Source of the DNA: Capsulimonas corticalis
GTDB lineage: Bacteria; Armatimonadota; Armatimonadia; Armatimonadales; Capsulimonadaceae
NCBI RefSeq assembly: GCF_003574315.2
Contig: NZ_AP025739.1
Span: 5,270,001-5,334,000 of the forward strand
Length of the DNA stretch: 64,000 bases
Reading direction: 5' to 3'
The translations under genes and the position numbers were made by a program. Below the pieces are notes generated by a model that was given only the letters and a program-made list of their open reading frames with translations, searched no databases and had not been told where the DNA came from. Shown one piece after another: positions 27,721 to 36,501 of this stretch; position 1 is the first letter of the stretch, and each line of letters starts with the position of its first letter.

Positions 27721-30372
27721 CTAATGCCCGGCGTGAATCTCCGCGATCCCGGGGCGGCTCTCGCCAACGTATACACCCAGCGGCGCGTCTCCCTGAACCG
27801 CCACAAGCCAGGAGTGCCCCGCATAGGTGTGCAGCACGCGGCTTGCTCCGGACAGAATCTCTCCATAGGATGTCCGCTTGCCGCCGCCCTCAAGCCAGAA
27901 CAGCTCCACCGTCTTCCCCGTATCGTTGCGAAACTCGATGGTCGTATCCGGCCCGCCGTCCGTCTGCGCCATCGCCTCGTCGCCGACGGGCCGCATCGTC
28001 AAATGGACCGGCGGCCTCGGCGCTTTGGGCGCGTTCCGATCCGGCGGCTCCACGCCGAGCAGATGCCGTACGAAGTAATCGCGGCGGCGACGCTCCCCGT
28101 AATCGCCGCCGCCGGTATGGTCCATTCCCGTGAGCACGAGCAGATCGAAATCCTTATCTTCACGCATCAGCGCATCGGTGAGACGCAGCGTTGACTCTGG
28201 GGGGACGTTCGAATCCAGCTCGCCCACCATCAGCAGCAGCTTGCCGCGCAGACGGCCGGCGTTCTCGATATTCGAGCTTTCTTTGTACCAGGGTCCGACC
28301 GGGTAGCCCATCCACTGCTCGTTCCACCAGCGCTTGTCGATCCGATTGTCGTGACAGCCGCAGCTGGAAACGCCGACATGATAAAACTCGGGATGGAAGA
28401 GAAGCGCCCCGGTGGAGTTCTGCCCGCCCGCCGATGTGCCATAGATCCCCACCCGATCGGTGTCGCAGTAGGGATATTTCGCGGCCACGGCTTTGATCCA
28501 CGCGATCCGGTCGGGAAAGCCGGCGTCCTTGATGTTGCGCCAGCATACATCGTGGAAGGCTTTGGAGCGATTGCGCGTCCCCATCCCATCACACATCACG
28601 ACGATGAAGCCCTGGTTCGCGAGCGTCTGCATCCCATTGCGCGCGCTGAAGCTCTTCTGCACGAACGAATCCTGCGGACCCGCGTAGATGCTCTCAATCA
28701 CGGGATATTTCTTCGCCGGATCGAAGTGAAACGGGCGCACCACGATCCCCCAGATATCCGTTCGGCCATCGCGCCCCTTGGCGGCGAACGGCTCCGGCGT
28801 CCGCCATCCGGCGGCGGTCAGCTCCGATGCGTCGGCCTGCTCCAGCGCCACAACCAGCGCGCCGTCCGACACGCGGCGCAGCGTGTGTCGCGGCGGCAGG
28901 TCCACGCGCGAATAGCTGTCGATCAAGTACTTACGGTCGGGCGAGTACTGGACTTCATGGGTCCCGTTGCCCTCGGTCAGCGCAACCAAATTTGAGCCGT
29001 CGAAGTTAACGCGATAGTGGTGGAGGAAATAAGGATCTTCCCCTTGGTTTTTCCCGCTCGCTGTGAACCAGATCCGCCGCGTGTCGTCATCCACGCGCTC
29101 CACGGAGCGCACGACCCACTCGCCGCGCGTGATCGGGTTCTTTCGCGCGCCCGTTTGGGAATCGTAGAGGTAAAGATGACGCCAGCCGTCCTGCTCGGAG
29201 GCATAGATCACCTCGGGCGCGCCCTTGGGATAGTAGGTGTACCCATTGTTGGAGTTGATAAACGTTTGTGTGCGCTCATCGATAACCGTTTTGGCCGCGC
29301 CGGTCTGCGCGTCGATCTCGAAAAGGCGAAACCGCTGATGCCCCCGGTCCGTGCGCTCGAAGTAGAATTGAGCGCCGCCGTCCCCGCGCCAGCGGATGTC
29401 GGTCCCGTCCCAGAAATCGATCGTATCGATCTGGGCCTTCACCGCCGCTCCCGTCTCGGGACGGAAGATCCACATGTCGAACTGGGAGAGATCGTCCCCC
29501 GGCTGCTCGTATTCGTGGTGGTGCAGCTCGCCGCGCGTATCGCCGTTTTTGGGCGACGACTCGACCATATAAACCGGCTTTACCGGGACCCGGTTCACCG
29601 TGAAAGCCACCAGCGTTTGGGAATCCGGAGACCAACGCATCATCTCGCTGATCGGACGCTCGGCCGTTCCCTGCGCGCCCAGAGGCTTCTCCGCGCCGCT
29701 CTTTGCATCGCGCAGCCAGGCGTTGTTCTCCTTGACGAACGCGATCCAGCGTCCATCCGGCGAAGCGGTCTCGGGGGCAGGCCCGCCGCCGTCATCATTA
29801 ATCTCGCGCCGCGCCCCCTCGACTGCGGGCGACGCCGGCAGCTCCGTGAGGATCGAGCGGGACGTGACATAACTTGACAGGTCGCACTGCCAGACCGTTT
29901 TGTCCACGGCGAAGAGCACGGATTTGCCGTCGTCCGCGAACGCGATTTCGCGAAACGGAAGGCGATCGCCCTCGTACGTCTTCCCTGTCGCCTGGGACAG
30001 GCTAGCGGCGAGCCTGGCGTGGTCAAAGGCCGCCTCTCGGGTTCCCTGGGCCGCGTCCACGAGCACAAACTCCTGGCGCGCCTTCGCCAGATCGCTGCGA
30101 TACCAGAAACGCGAGCCGCCGGCAAACCAGCGTGGCTCGATCTGGGTCTTGTAGACGGGAAGGCGAATGATATCCTCGTATGGCTCCTGCTGAGCCAGCA
30201 GCGCGGCGTACTCCGCCGGGGTGGGCCGGAACGGCGCCGGCGCGCCGGCGCTTCCCGTCGCGGCCTCGGCGCTCAGTGTGTTCATGGAAATCCCCGCCGA
30301 TCCCACCATCAATCCGGCCCCGCCCACGGCGGCCCGCGTCAAAAATCCCCGGCGTGTGATTCGCTTTTGCAT
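27721..30372 (-). CDS. Tat-exported S9 prolyl peptidase (DPP IV-like)
   Basis: An 883-residue protein with a Tat signal (ITRRGFLTRAAVGG). The middle is a beta-propeller (repeated DGRWIAFVKEN, SPDSQTLVAF, GAPEVIYASEQDGWRHLYLYD) as in DPP IV-type S9 enzymes. The C-terminal hydrolase has GIYGTSAGGQNSTGAL (nucleophile Ser), GELDSNVPPES (Asp) and LTGMDHTGGG (His). A short extra beta domain ends the protein. S9B/C members cleave after proline near the N-terminus of peptides. Outside the membrane it could shorten hydroxyproline-rich peptides before uptake. It lies 3 bases from the upstream oxidoreductase gene. Confidence 0.88.
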   Translation of the reverse strand: MQKRITRRGFLTRAAVGGAGLMVGSAGISMNTLSAEAATGSAGAPAPFRPTPAEYAALLAQQEPYEDIIRLPVYKTQIEPRWFAGGSRFWYRSDLAKARQEFVLVDAAQGTREAAFDHARLAASLSQATGKTYEGDRLPFREIAFADDGKSVLFAVDKTVWQCDLSSYVTSRSILTELPASPAVEGARREINDDGGGPAPETASPDGRWIAFVKENNAWLRDAKSGAEKPLGAQGTAERPISEMMRWSPDSQTLVAFTVNRVPVKPVYMVESSPKNGDTRGELHHHEYEQPGDDLSQFDMWIFRPETGAAVKAQIDTIDFWDGTDIRWRGDGGAQFYFERTDRGHQRFRLFEIDAQTGAAKTVIDERTQTFINSNNGYTYYPKGAPEVIYASEQDGWRHLYLYDSQTGARKNPITRGEWVVRSVERVDDDTRRIWFTASGKNQGEDPYFLHHYRVNFDGSNLVALTEGNGTHEVQYSPDRKYLIDSYSRVDLPPRHTLRRVSDGALVVALEQADASELTAAGWRTPEPFAAKGRDGRTDIWGIVVRPFHFDPAKKYPVIESIYAGPQDSFVQKSFSARNGMQTLANQGFIVVMCDGMGTRNRSKAFHDVCWRNIKDAGFPDRIAWIKAVAAKYPYCDTDRVGIYGTSAGGQNSTGALLFHPEFYHVGVSSCGCHDNRIDKRWWNEQWMGYPVGPWYKESSNIENAGRLRGKLLLMVGELDSNVPPESTLRLTDALMREDKDFDLLVLTGMDHTGGGDYGERRRRDYFVRHLLGVEPPDRNAPKAPRPPVHLTMRPVGDEAMAQTDGGPDTTIEFRNDTGKTVELFWLEGGGKRTSYGEILSGASRVLHTYAGHSWLVAVQGDAPLGVYVGESRPGIAEIHAGH

Positions 30373-30375
30373 AGG

Positions 30376-31635
30376 TTAATGAAACCGATCTGGACTGAGC
30401 GCGCCGATATCGATCTTCGGCGCATGGTCGGACAATATGTCGGCCAGGATCTCTCCGGTGGCGGGTCCCAAGCTGATCCCCATCATGGCGTGTCCCGTCG
30501 CGGCGATGAGATTCCGGTAGCGGTCAAAGCGCCCGACATACGGCATGCCGTCGGGAGAACAGGGGCGCAGTCCGCTCCAAACGGGAACGTTCTCGAAGTC
30601 GCCCGGCGCGAATCTGGGAAAATATTTTGGAACGGACTCCAAAATCCCATCGACACGCGGCCAGCTGATCGACAGATCGAGGCCCGTGACCTCCATCGTT
30701 CCGCCGATCCGCAATCCCGAGAGCATGGGCGTAACCGCCACGCGCGCCTCCATCAGGATCGAGCAGACACGCGGCGTTTGCGGCGGTTTGGGCAGCGTGA
30801 GACTATACCCCTTGCCCGCCTGCATCGGAAGCCGTATTCCCAGATCCCGCACCGTCCGCGGCGACCAGGCGCCGCCGGCCAGCACATATTCGTCGGCGGC
30901 AACTTCTCCCGCATCGGTCCGCGCGGACACGATGCGTCCGGACGCCGTTCCCCAGCCCGTCACCTCGGCGCCCCACAGAAAGCTCACCCCACCCGCCTCC
31001 AGCGCTTTGGTCAAGCGCTCGATAAAGATCTGCGGGGTCAGGTGGCCGTCCTGCGGGAAGTAGACCGAGCCGGCGATGTCCATCGTGATTTCCGGGTCCA
31101 CCCTGGCGGTCTCCAGCGGCGTCAGGACCTTCGCCTCCATGCCGAGCTTGCAGGCCATCTCCGCCGTATGCGCTTCTTCCTGTAGGGCGCTCTGTGTCTT
31201 GCAGAGCATCAGGAGGCCATTCTTTGTGAAACCAAAATCGTCGCCCAGATCCCGCGCCAGTTCTTGATAGCGCGCGCGGCTCGCCAGATGCAGGTCGCGC
31301 AGAATGGGCGCGGAGTTTGCCACGTGCGCCGCCGTCGCCGACTTCGCGAAGAGCGCTCCCCAGCGGATCAGGTCGGCGTCCGGCCGAGGCCGAACGTAGA
31401 ACGGGCTGCGTGGGCGCAGCATCATCTTCGCGCCCAGCGCCACCATGCCCGGCGCCGCCAGGGGAATGAAGTGGCTCGGCACGATCATGCCGGCGTTTCC
31501 GAGCGAACAGGAATCGTGCGCCGGGCCGCCGCGCTCGATCACCGTCACGCGATGCCCCTGCTTCATGGCGTAATACGCCGTGCAGAGGCCGATGACGCCG
31601 CCGCCGACCACGCAGATCTCTTTTGCCGTGGACAT
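30376..31635 (-). CDS. FAD-dependent D-amino acid oxidoreductase, probable cis-4-hydroxy-D-proline dehydrogenase
   Basis: A 419-residue DadA/DAO-type flavoprotein. It opens with the FAD Rossmann motif CVVGGGVIGLCTAYYAMKQG and ends with the conserved GHAMMGISLGPATGEILAD. The frame runs far upstream, but the ATG at 31635 overlaps the stop of the epimerase gene (TGATG) and fits the domain start. In context it should oxidise cis-4-hydroxy-D-proline, the epimerase product, to 1-pyrroline-4-hydroxy-2-carboxylate. Specificity is inferred from the operon; related enzymes use D-alanine or D-proline. Confidence 0.88.
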   Translation of the reverse strand: MSTAKEICVVGGGVIGLCTAYYAMKQGHRVTVIERGGPAHDSCSLGNAGMIVPSHFIPLAAPGMVALGAKMMLRPRSPFYVRPRPDADLIRWGALFAKSATAAHVANSAPILRDLHLASRARYQELARDLGDDFGFTKNGLLMLCKTQSALQEEAHTAEMACKLGMEAKVLTPLETARVDPEITMDIAGSVYFPQDGHLTPQIFIERLTKALEAGGVSFLWGAEVTGWGTASGRIVSARTDAGEVAADEYVLAGGAWSPRTVRDLGIRLPMQAGKGYSLTLPKPPQTPRVCSILMEARVAVTPMLSGLRIGGTMEVTGLDLSISWPRVDGILESVPKYFPRFAPGDFENVPVWSGLRPCSPDGMPYVGRFDRYRNLIAATGHAMMGISLGPATGEILADILSDHAPKIDIGALSPDRFH

Positions 31636-32579
31636 CAGCGAATGCCCTCGCGAAACGGATCGGCGGGATCGAAGACCAGTTGAGTGTCCGCCGTAATGTA
31701 CGCTCGCCCGGAGATCGTCGGGATGATCTCCTCGCCCTGGACGGCAACCGTTCCCTCGAACGCCGTTCCCAGGATCCCTTCCTGACGCCACACTTCCCCT
31801 TCCGCCAGCTTCCCGTCGGCGTAGAGGCAGGCGAGTTTGGCGCTGGTCCCCGTGCCGCAGGGCGATCGGTCGTACGCTTCGCCGGGACACAGAACGAAAT
31901 TCCGGCTTCCGGCCGTTTCCGACGGCGCGAACAGCTCCACATGGTCGATCTCGCGTCCATCGCGCCCGGTTACGCTCTGCGCCGCGAGCGCTTTCTGGAT
32001 CTTCACGGTGAAATCCGTCAGCGTCTTCGCGTTCGCAAGCGTGAGATCCTGACCGTGATCGTTCACCAGAAAGAACCAGTTGCCGCCCCAGGCCACATCG
32101 CCGCGAACCACGCCGTACCCATCGACACTCACCGGCGCCTGCTTCACCCAGCGATAGCTCGGGACATTTTCGACGGAGACTTTCCCCGAATGATGCAGCG
32201 TCGCGGTGACGATCCCCACGGGGGTTTCGATCCGATGCCGGCCGGGGACGATGACGCCCAGATGCGCCAATGTGGCGACCAGGCCGATCGTTCCGTGCCC
32301 GCACATCCCGAGATATCCGACATTGTTAAAAAAGATAACGCCCGCCGCGCAGGATGGATCCGACGGCGCGACCAGCAGCGCGCCGACCAATACGTCCGAC
32401 CCGCGCGGCTCGCAGACGACTCCCGACCGAAATCCGTCATACGACTCGCGGAACACCGACAGCTTCTCCGCGATGGAGCCGCCGCAGAGATTCGGACCTC
32501 CCGAAATCACGGTGCGCGTCGGCTCGCCTTCCGTGTGGGAATCGATGACGTGAACGGTCTCGCGGATACGATCGGTCAT
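31635..32579 (-). CDS. 4-hydroxyproline 2-epimerase (proline racemase family)
   Basis: A 314-residue protein with both catalytic Cys of the family: GYLGMCGHGTIGLVA and YDRSPCGTGTSAKLA. Two Cys mark a racemase or epimerase; in the related trans-3-hydroxyproline dehydratase the first is replaced by Ser or Thr. It should turn trans-4-hydroxy-L-proline into cis-4-hydroxy-D-proline, the first pathway step. DSHTEGEPTRTVISGG at the N-terminus is typical. The adjacent D-amino acid oxidoreductase, deaminase and semialdehyde dehydrogenase support hydroxyproline over proline as substrate. Confidence 0.93.
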   Translation of the reverse strand: MTDRIRETVHVIDSHTEGEPTRTVISGGPNLCGGSIAEKLSVFRESYDGFRSGVVCEPRGSDVLVGALLVAPSDPSCAAGVIFFNNVGYLGMCGHGTIGLVATLAHLGVIVPGRHRIETPVGIVTATLHHSGKVSVENVPSYRWVKQAPVSVDGYGVVRGDVAWGGNWFFLVNDHGQDLTLANAKTLTDFTVKIQKALAAQSVTGRDGREIDHVELFAPSETAGSRNFVLCPGEAYDRSPCGTGTSAKLACLYADGKLAEGEVWRQEGILGTAFEGTVAVQGEEIIPTISGRAYITADTQLVFDPADPFREGIR

Positions 32580-32587
32580 GACAATCG

Positions 32588-33481
32588 CTACTTTCTTTGC
32601 TGTCCAGACGAATCGTCATGGCTTTTCACGAGCAGCGCCTTCGGCCACGCGAAACGCGGCGATTTGGCGGGATCGAAGCCGCGCAAATGCGCGTCCGTCA
32701 AACGCTGTTTCACCGGGACGTAACGCCACGTTCGATTGGGAAAGACGGACGCGATCAGCGCTTCGAGATCCGGATCGTAAGCCTTCAAGTCCTCACGAGT
32801 AGCGATCACACGCTTGTCCGGTCCCGCGTTGCCGTTGCAGTTGAAATGGGACTGCACGCCTTCCGCCCAGTATTCATTGAGGTTGGTCGCGGCGTAAAAG
32901 CCATGAAACAACCCCGCCTTCATCGCACCATCGTAGCACGCCTTCAGACGCTTGTGAAATCCGGGATCGATCTCCGGCAGCCCCATCTCGGCGATGGCGT
33001 GAGAGAATTCGTGCACCAGAATATTTTCCCCGCGATACGGATCTCCGGGATAGTCCAGCAAATTCTCCTCGCCGCAGCTCACCGCCGGGCTGTCGGGCGT
33101 TGGACCCAGGCCCCGCGCCCGCTTATCCCAGTAGCTCGCCGGAGTCAAATCGCGGTTTTCCGGGATCGCGGTCGTCATCTCCGTGGGCGACTGTACGGCA
33201 AAACGAACTTTGTTTCGGATCAGCGCCTTTCGAATATCGCCGCGTCCTTCAAGCATCGAGTCGATCAGATATTTTGCCTCGCGCAGCGCATAATCCGAAA
33301 CATGCGCGGAGCTAACGATTGCAAAGCCGTCGTCCATCAGACACTTTCGGTAGAACGGCGAGAGCCCCAGCGCGCGCGTCACCGAGGCAGGCGGCGGAGG
33401 AACGGGATTGGCCGCCGCGTGAGAAACACCGGCGTCGCCAGACAGGATCATGGCGGCAATCACGATTGTGCGGAGTTTCAT
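32588..33481 (-). CDS. Secreted HExxH metallopeptidase-like protein
   Basis: A 297-residue protein with a signal peptide (MKLRTIVIAAMILSGDAGVSHAAA). A HExxH motif occurs in NILVHEFSHAIAEMG, and NEYWAEGVQSHF about 50 residues later offers a Glu as third zinc ligand, a gluzincin arrangement. Several Cys could form disulfides. No named family was recognised. It sits 8 bases from the epimerase gene and 30 bases from the deaminase gene, so it belongs to the operon. An extracellular protease acting on hydroxyproline-rich protein is a reasonable guess, not shown. Confidence 0.7.
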   Translation of the reverse strand: MKLRTIVIAAMILSGDAGVSHAAANPVPPPPASVTRALGLSPFYRKCLMDDGFAIVSSAHVSDYALREAKYLIDSMLEGRGDIRKALIRNKVRFAVQSPTEMTTAIPENRDLTPASYWDKRARGLGPTPDSPAVSCGEENLLDYPGDPYRGENILVHEFSHAIAEMGLPEIDPGFHKRLKACYDGAMKAGLFHGFYAATNLNEYWAEGVQSHFNCNGNAGPDKRVIATREDLKAYDPDLEALIASVFPNRTWRYVPVKQRLTDAHLRGFDPAKSPRFAWPKALLVKSHDDSSGQQRK

Positions 33482-33511
33482 TCGCGGCGATCCGTTTCCG
33501 TTCTTCCAGCG

Positions 33512-34426
33512 TTACGCCAGCGCCAGCGTGGGAATAGACGGCCGGTTCGCCAGCCCATGGCGGATCACCTTAAGAACGGCCTCACGCTCCGCGCCGGCGA
33601 GCGGCTGCCGGGGAGCGCGCACCCATTCGGCGCCGAGTCCGCACTCCTGGATGCATAGCTTGATGTTCTGCACGAACTTCAGCGAGACATCCAGATGCAG
33701 GAGCGGCATATACCAGCGGTAAAGCTCACGCGCCTTCTCCCACTCGCCCGCCATCGCCAGATCCCAGAGATACTGGTTTTCTTTTGGAAACGCCAGGCCG
33801 ATGCCGGCGATCCAGCCTTTCGCGCCGAGCATGATGCTTTCGAGCGCAAGATCGTCCACGCCGGTAAAGAGCATGTAGCGGTCCCCCACCAGATTGATGA
33901 TGTCCGAAATCCGGCAGGTGTTGCCCGACGATTCCTTGATGGCGACGAACTTCTCTTCATCGGCCAGCTGCGCGAACATCGCGGGCGTAATATCCACGCC
34001 GTATGCAATGGGATTGTTGTAACAGATGATCGGCAGATCGGAGGCGTCCGCGACGGCCCGGAAATGGATCATCGTCTCGGACGGGTCCGACTTGTAAACC
34101 ATCGCCGGAAGCACCATCAGCCCGTCCGCCCCGAGCCGCTCCATATCGCGGGCGTACCGGCAGGCCGCCGCCGTGCTGGTTTCCGAAACGCCGCTGAGAA
34201 CTGGAACCCGCCCCCGCGCCACATCCACCGTCATCTCCATCACGCGCCGCTTTTCGTCGGCCTCCAGCGCGGCGTTTTCGCCGAGCGAACCCAGCATCAC
34301 CAAGCCCTGCACGCCGGATTCGATCATGACTTCAATATGCTTGGCGGTCGCGTCGAGATCCAGCGTCTGGTCCTCGTGCAGGTGGGTTGTCAGCGCGGGA
34401 AATACGCCAGTCCATGTGGGCTTCAT
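33512..34426 (-). CDS. DHDPS/NAL-family 1-pyrroline-4-hydroxy-2-carboxylate deaminase
   Basis: A 304-residue TIM-barrel aldolase-fold protein. Seen: the start TGVFPALTTHL, LMLGSLGENAALEADEKRRVM, LPIICYNNPIAYG (Tyr) and KFVAIKESSGNTCRISD with the Schiff-base Lys. Family members include dihydrodipicolinate synthase and N-acetylneuraminate lyase; in this operon it should deaminate and dehydrate the oxidoreductase product to 2-oxoglutarate semialdehyde. The ATG at 34426 is chosen; the frame reaches 34495, but those codons lie in the promoter region. It is the first gene of the eight-gene operon. Confidence 0.9.
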   Translation of the reverse strand: MKPTWTGVFPALTTHLHEDQTLDLDATAKHIEVMIESGVQGLVMLGSLGENAALEADEKRRVMEMTVDVARGRVPVLSGVSETSTAAACRYARDMERLGADGLMVLPAMVYKSDPSETMIHFRAVADASDLPIICYNNPIAYGVDITPAMFAQLADEEKFVAIKESSGNTCRISDIINLVGDRYMLFTGVDDLALESIMLGAKGWIAGIGLAFPKENQYLWDLAMAGEWEKARELYRWYMPLLHLDVSLKFVQNIKLCIQECGLGAEWVRAPRQPLAGAEREAVLKVIRHGLANRPSIPTLALA

Positions 34427-34460
34427 AGGTCCATCTTTCTCCAATTCGCAAGCGTTCGGA

Positions 34461-34510
34461 TGTGTGACTAATCTCATGATTATTATCACACACATGGATT
34501 TTTACGACAA
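34461..34510 (-). promoter_or_regulatory. Promoter and operator-like palindrome of the hydroxyproline operon
   Basis: On the minus strand TTGTCG (34510-34505), a 17-base spacer and GATAAT (34487-34482). An interrupted palindrome with arms TGTGTGA (34461-34467) and TCACACA (34486-34492) and inner TAAT/ATTA overlaps the -10 box. A GntR/FadR-type repressor would fit such a site, but no regulator gene of that kind lies in the window. Confidence 0.6.
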
Positions 34511-34569
34511 TGGAATCCGTGCTAGAAATATGGAAGATATTATCCAGTCGATCCGTATGGCCGCGGAAG

Positions 34570-34758
34570 TTACGGCTTGGCTCCTTTGTGCGACGCCTCG
34601 CGGGCGCGCGCCATTGAAGCGATGATATCGCGATGGGCGGCGTCCGTTCTTTCGGGCGCGCTGGTGGCTTTGACGTTGTTGTAGCCGATCAGAAAAACCA
34701 TCAGAAGAGCGGCGGCGATGATCGCGATAATGACCTGGGGTTTGAGTGGTTTTGACAT
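34570..34758 (-). CDS. Small single-span membrane protein after prepilin 1
   Basis: A 62-residue protein: a short basic start (MSKPLKPQ), one membrane span (VIIAIIAAALLMVFLIGY) and a charged tail. The ATG at 34758 is chosen because the longer frame would cover a hairpin and lose the clean basic start. It follows a prepilin-like gene on the same strand, separated by a 16-bp-stem hairpin. A second, sequence-distinct small membrane protein occupies the same place after prepilin 2, so the pairing seems meaningful. Function unknown. Confidence 0.65.
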   Translation of the reverse strand: MSKPLKPQVIIAIIAAALLMVFLIGYNNVKATSAPERTDAAHRDIIASMARAREASHKGAKP

Positions 34759-34828
34759 AACGAAGCTCCAACAATGCGCGGGAATATCGTGGTGAACGCT
34801 CCGGGAATGCGCAATGACCTCGGAACGG

Positions 34829-34870
34829 AATGGGAGCAGCATGAACGTTCGATCTCATGCTGCTCCCATT
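34829..34870 (-). terminator. Strong hairpin between prepilin 1 and its small membrane protein gene
   Basis: A perfect 16-bp stem (34829-34844 with 34855-34870) around a 10-base loop. No run of T follows on the minus strand, so it may set transcript stability or partial termination rather than a full stop. The equivalent spot after prepilin 2 also has a hairpin. Confidence 0.65.
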
Positions 34871-34892
34871 CTGTAGAGAAAGAGCAAAACGC

Positions 34893-35687
34893 CTATTGCA
34901 GTCGAATCGTCATGACTTGCTTCTTGGCGCCCAGATTGTCGGTCGTGGTGTCGTTGTTTCCGCCGGGCGTTCCCGTTCCAAACGAAACGCTGGACGCTTT
35001 GAGATACTTCACATGACCGTCGGCCGCCAGGTAGTTGGAGGAGTACTCCAGGGTGGAGTCATGACGGGTTGGAAGCCAGCCGTAGTCGCCGCTCGATCCT
35101 CCGGACGCGTTTTGGATCGTGATCGGCGCCGACGGGTCGCCCTGGTTGCCGGTGTACTGCTGCGTCGTCGTGTCGGAGATTTCGTAAAGCAGGAACGTGC
35201 TGCTTGGCGCATTGAACTGCGACAGAGCGGCTCCGCCGAAGTTATCCACGCCCGGTGACGGGCCGTAGTCATAGACAAAGACGAAGTAGTTGATATTGTA
35301 CGAGACTTTTCTCGGCGTGGTGTAAGTCGGCTGCGCCTGGTTGATCGTGCTATCGTCGGGACAAGCGTAGACGCCGACACTCTTCACGTACGGATAGATC
35401 TGGTTCGCCCAGCCCGCTTGATTGCCGTTGGTGTCTGTTTCCCAGTTGGGATCGACGCCGCCGATGCTCGGATACTTCTCGTCATAATCCTGAACATACT
35501 GAGTAAATCCAAGCCCGAGCTGCTTGAGATTGCTCAGACAGGTGATCTGCCGCGCCTTCTCACGAGCTTTGGCGAAGACGGGAAATAGTATCGCCGCGAG
35601 AATCGCGATAATTGCTATGACGACGAGCAGTTCAATCAAAGTAAAACCCGATATTCCATTGCGATTGCGGTTCCAAATTTTTGTCAT
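34893..35687 (-). CDS. Prepilin-like (DUF1559-type) protein 1
   Basis: A 264-residue protein. A short basic leader ([14 protein letters not shown]) precedes [10 protein letters not shown] and a hydrophobic helix, with the conserved Glu at +5 after the Gly cleavage site, the signature of type IV prepilins. [20 protein letters not shown] follows, as in the large pseudopilin-like families of Armatimonadota and Planctomycetota. The C-terminal [22 protein letters not shown] resembles the H-X9-DG processing-associated motif but with a longer gap. It should be exported and held in the membrane or assembled. The ATG at 35687 has AGGAAT before it. It has a long leader shared with prepilin 2. Confidence 0.88.
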   Translation of the reverse strand: MTKIWNRNRNGISGFTLIELLVVIAIIAILAAILFPVFAKAREKARQITCLSNLKQLGLGFTQYVQDYDEKYPSIGGVDPNWETDTNGNQAGWANQIYPYVKSVGVYACPDDSTINQAQPTYTTPRKVSYNINYFVFVYDYGPSPGVDNFGGAALSQFNAPSSTFLLYEISDTTTQQYTGNQGDPSAPITIQNASGGSSGDYGWLPTRHDSTLEYSSNYLAADGHVKYLKASSVSFGTGTPGGNNDTTTDNLGAKKQVMTIRLQ

Positions 35688-35774
35688 GACGGTAATTCCT
35701 TTGACGAAGAAAGCATTCGAAAATTTTGTGAAGGTCCGCAGAGAGACCGTCAAGACGCATTTGCCGGATCAACC

Positions 35775-36096
35775 GGCGAAATACGATCTTTACGGCGCAG
35801 TAAAGATAATTCAGGAAAATAACGTTAGGCTTTGCGTCGACCCCGACTTGGTGGATACGAGTTCATTATCACACCGAACGAGGAAAATTCGCAATGGAAT
35901 TTGCTGTCAATTTATGGAGAATATTGATGGCGGATGTTACAGAAAACCATCAGTGCTTTGCCGCCGATTTCGATCATTTTTCATGAAGATCGGCAGCGCT
36001 AATCGTTACGGAGTTTTGAAGACAGCAGTATGTCTACTGGAGATGAATCGCAGCAGATTTCTTGCCGGTATTTTCATACGTTAACACTATACTCCT
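35775..36096 (-). promoter_or_regulatory. Conserved leader of prepilin 1 (copy 1)
   Basis: The 440-base gap upstream of prepilin 1 has several blocks shared with the gap upstream of prepilin 2 in the same order. They are a hairpin block at 35775-35811 with arms ATCTTTAC and GTAAAGAT, a block around TCATTATCACACCG (about 35862-35876), a block ending TTTATGGAGAATATTGA (about 35910-35927), and a block around TTTTCATACGTTAACACTATACTCC (about 36070-36094) that may hold the promoter. The order suggests a structured 5' leader of about 390 bases or a compound regulatory region. Confidence 0.6.
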
Positions 36097-36127
36097 ATTT
36101 TATTAATTCTGTCTACGGCGCCGATAA

Positions 36128-36412
36128 TTATTTTTGTCCCGGAGCAGGCTTCGCTTCGCTGTTTTTGATCGCGGCGATCGCGGCGGGAGACAGGCGGCTG
36201 TAGTACTGCTTTTCCGTCGGCGTCAAGCCGCCGGGATCCTTCTCAGCCTTCGCCACAAGTTTCGCCAGGGTCATGCCCGATCCCGGCGCGGGCGCCGTGT
36301 AAGGCTGAGGCGCGAAGTAGCGATAGCCGGCGAAGGAGATCGCAGCGATGACAAGGATAACAATCGCGACGATTCCGGATGGCTTGATGCGTTCTGACAA
36401 CTCTTTCTCCAT
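36128..36412 (-). CDS. Small single-span membrane protein after prepilin 2
   Basis: A 94-residue protein with one membrane span (SGIVAIVILVIAAISFAGY) near the N-terminus and an external proline- and alanine-rich part (LAKLVAKAEKDPGGLTPTEKQYYSRLSP). The ATG at 36412 is chosen; a TTG at 36427 would add five residues. It follows prepilin 2 after a short hairpin, the same position as the 62-residue protein after prepilin 1, without clear sequence similarity to it. Function unknown. Confidence 0.65.
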   Translation of the reverse strand: MEKELSERIKPSGIVAIVILVIAAISFAGYRYFAPQPYTAPAPGSGMTLAKLVAKAEKDPGGLTPTEKQYYSRLSPAAIAAIKNSEAKPAPGQK

Positions 36413-36430
36413 TTCCGTATCGATCAATTC

Positions 36431-36456
36431 GAGGCCGGCCGATCTCGGCCGACCTC
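36431..36456 (-). terminator. Hairpin between prepilin 2 and its small membrane protein gene
   Basis: Arms 36431-36442 and 36445-36456 are inverted copies with one mismatch and a very small loop. It matches in place the hairpin between prepilin 1 and its partner gene. No strong run of T follows. Confidence 0.5.
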
Positions 36457-36501
36457 ATTACTAAAGCCGAACTTAGAACGATTTGAGGATCGATGCGAGG
36501 G

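Noticed and set aside
35820-35850. GACGCAAAGCC on the minus strand in the prepilin 1 leader, reminiscent of the c-di-GMP (GEMM) riboswitch
   Set aside because: The other GEMM parts are not found around it and the prepilin 2 leader does not keep the string, so the match is probably chance.
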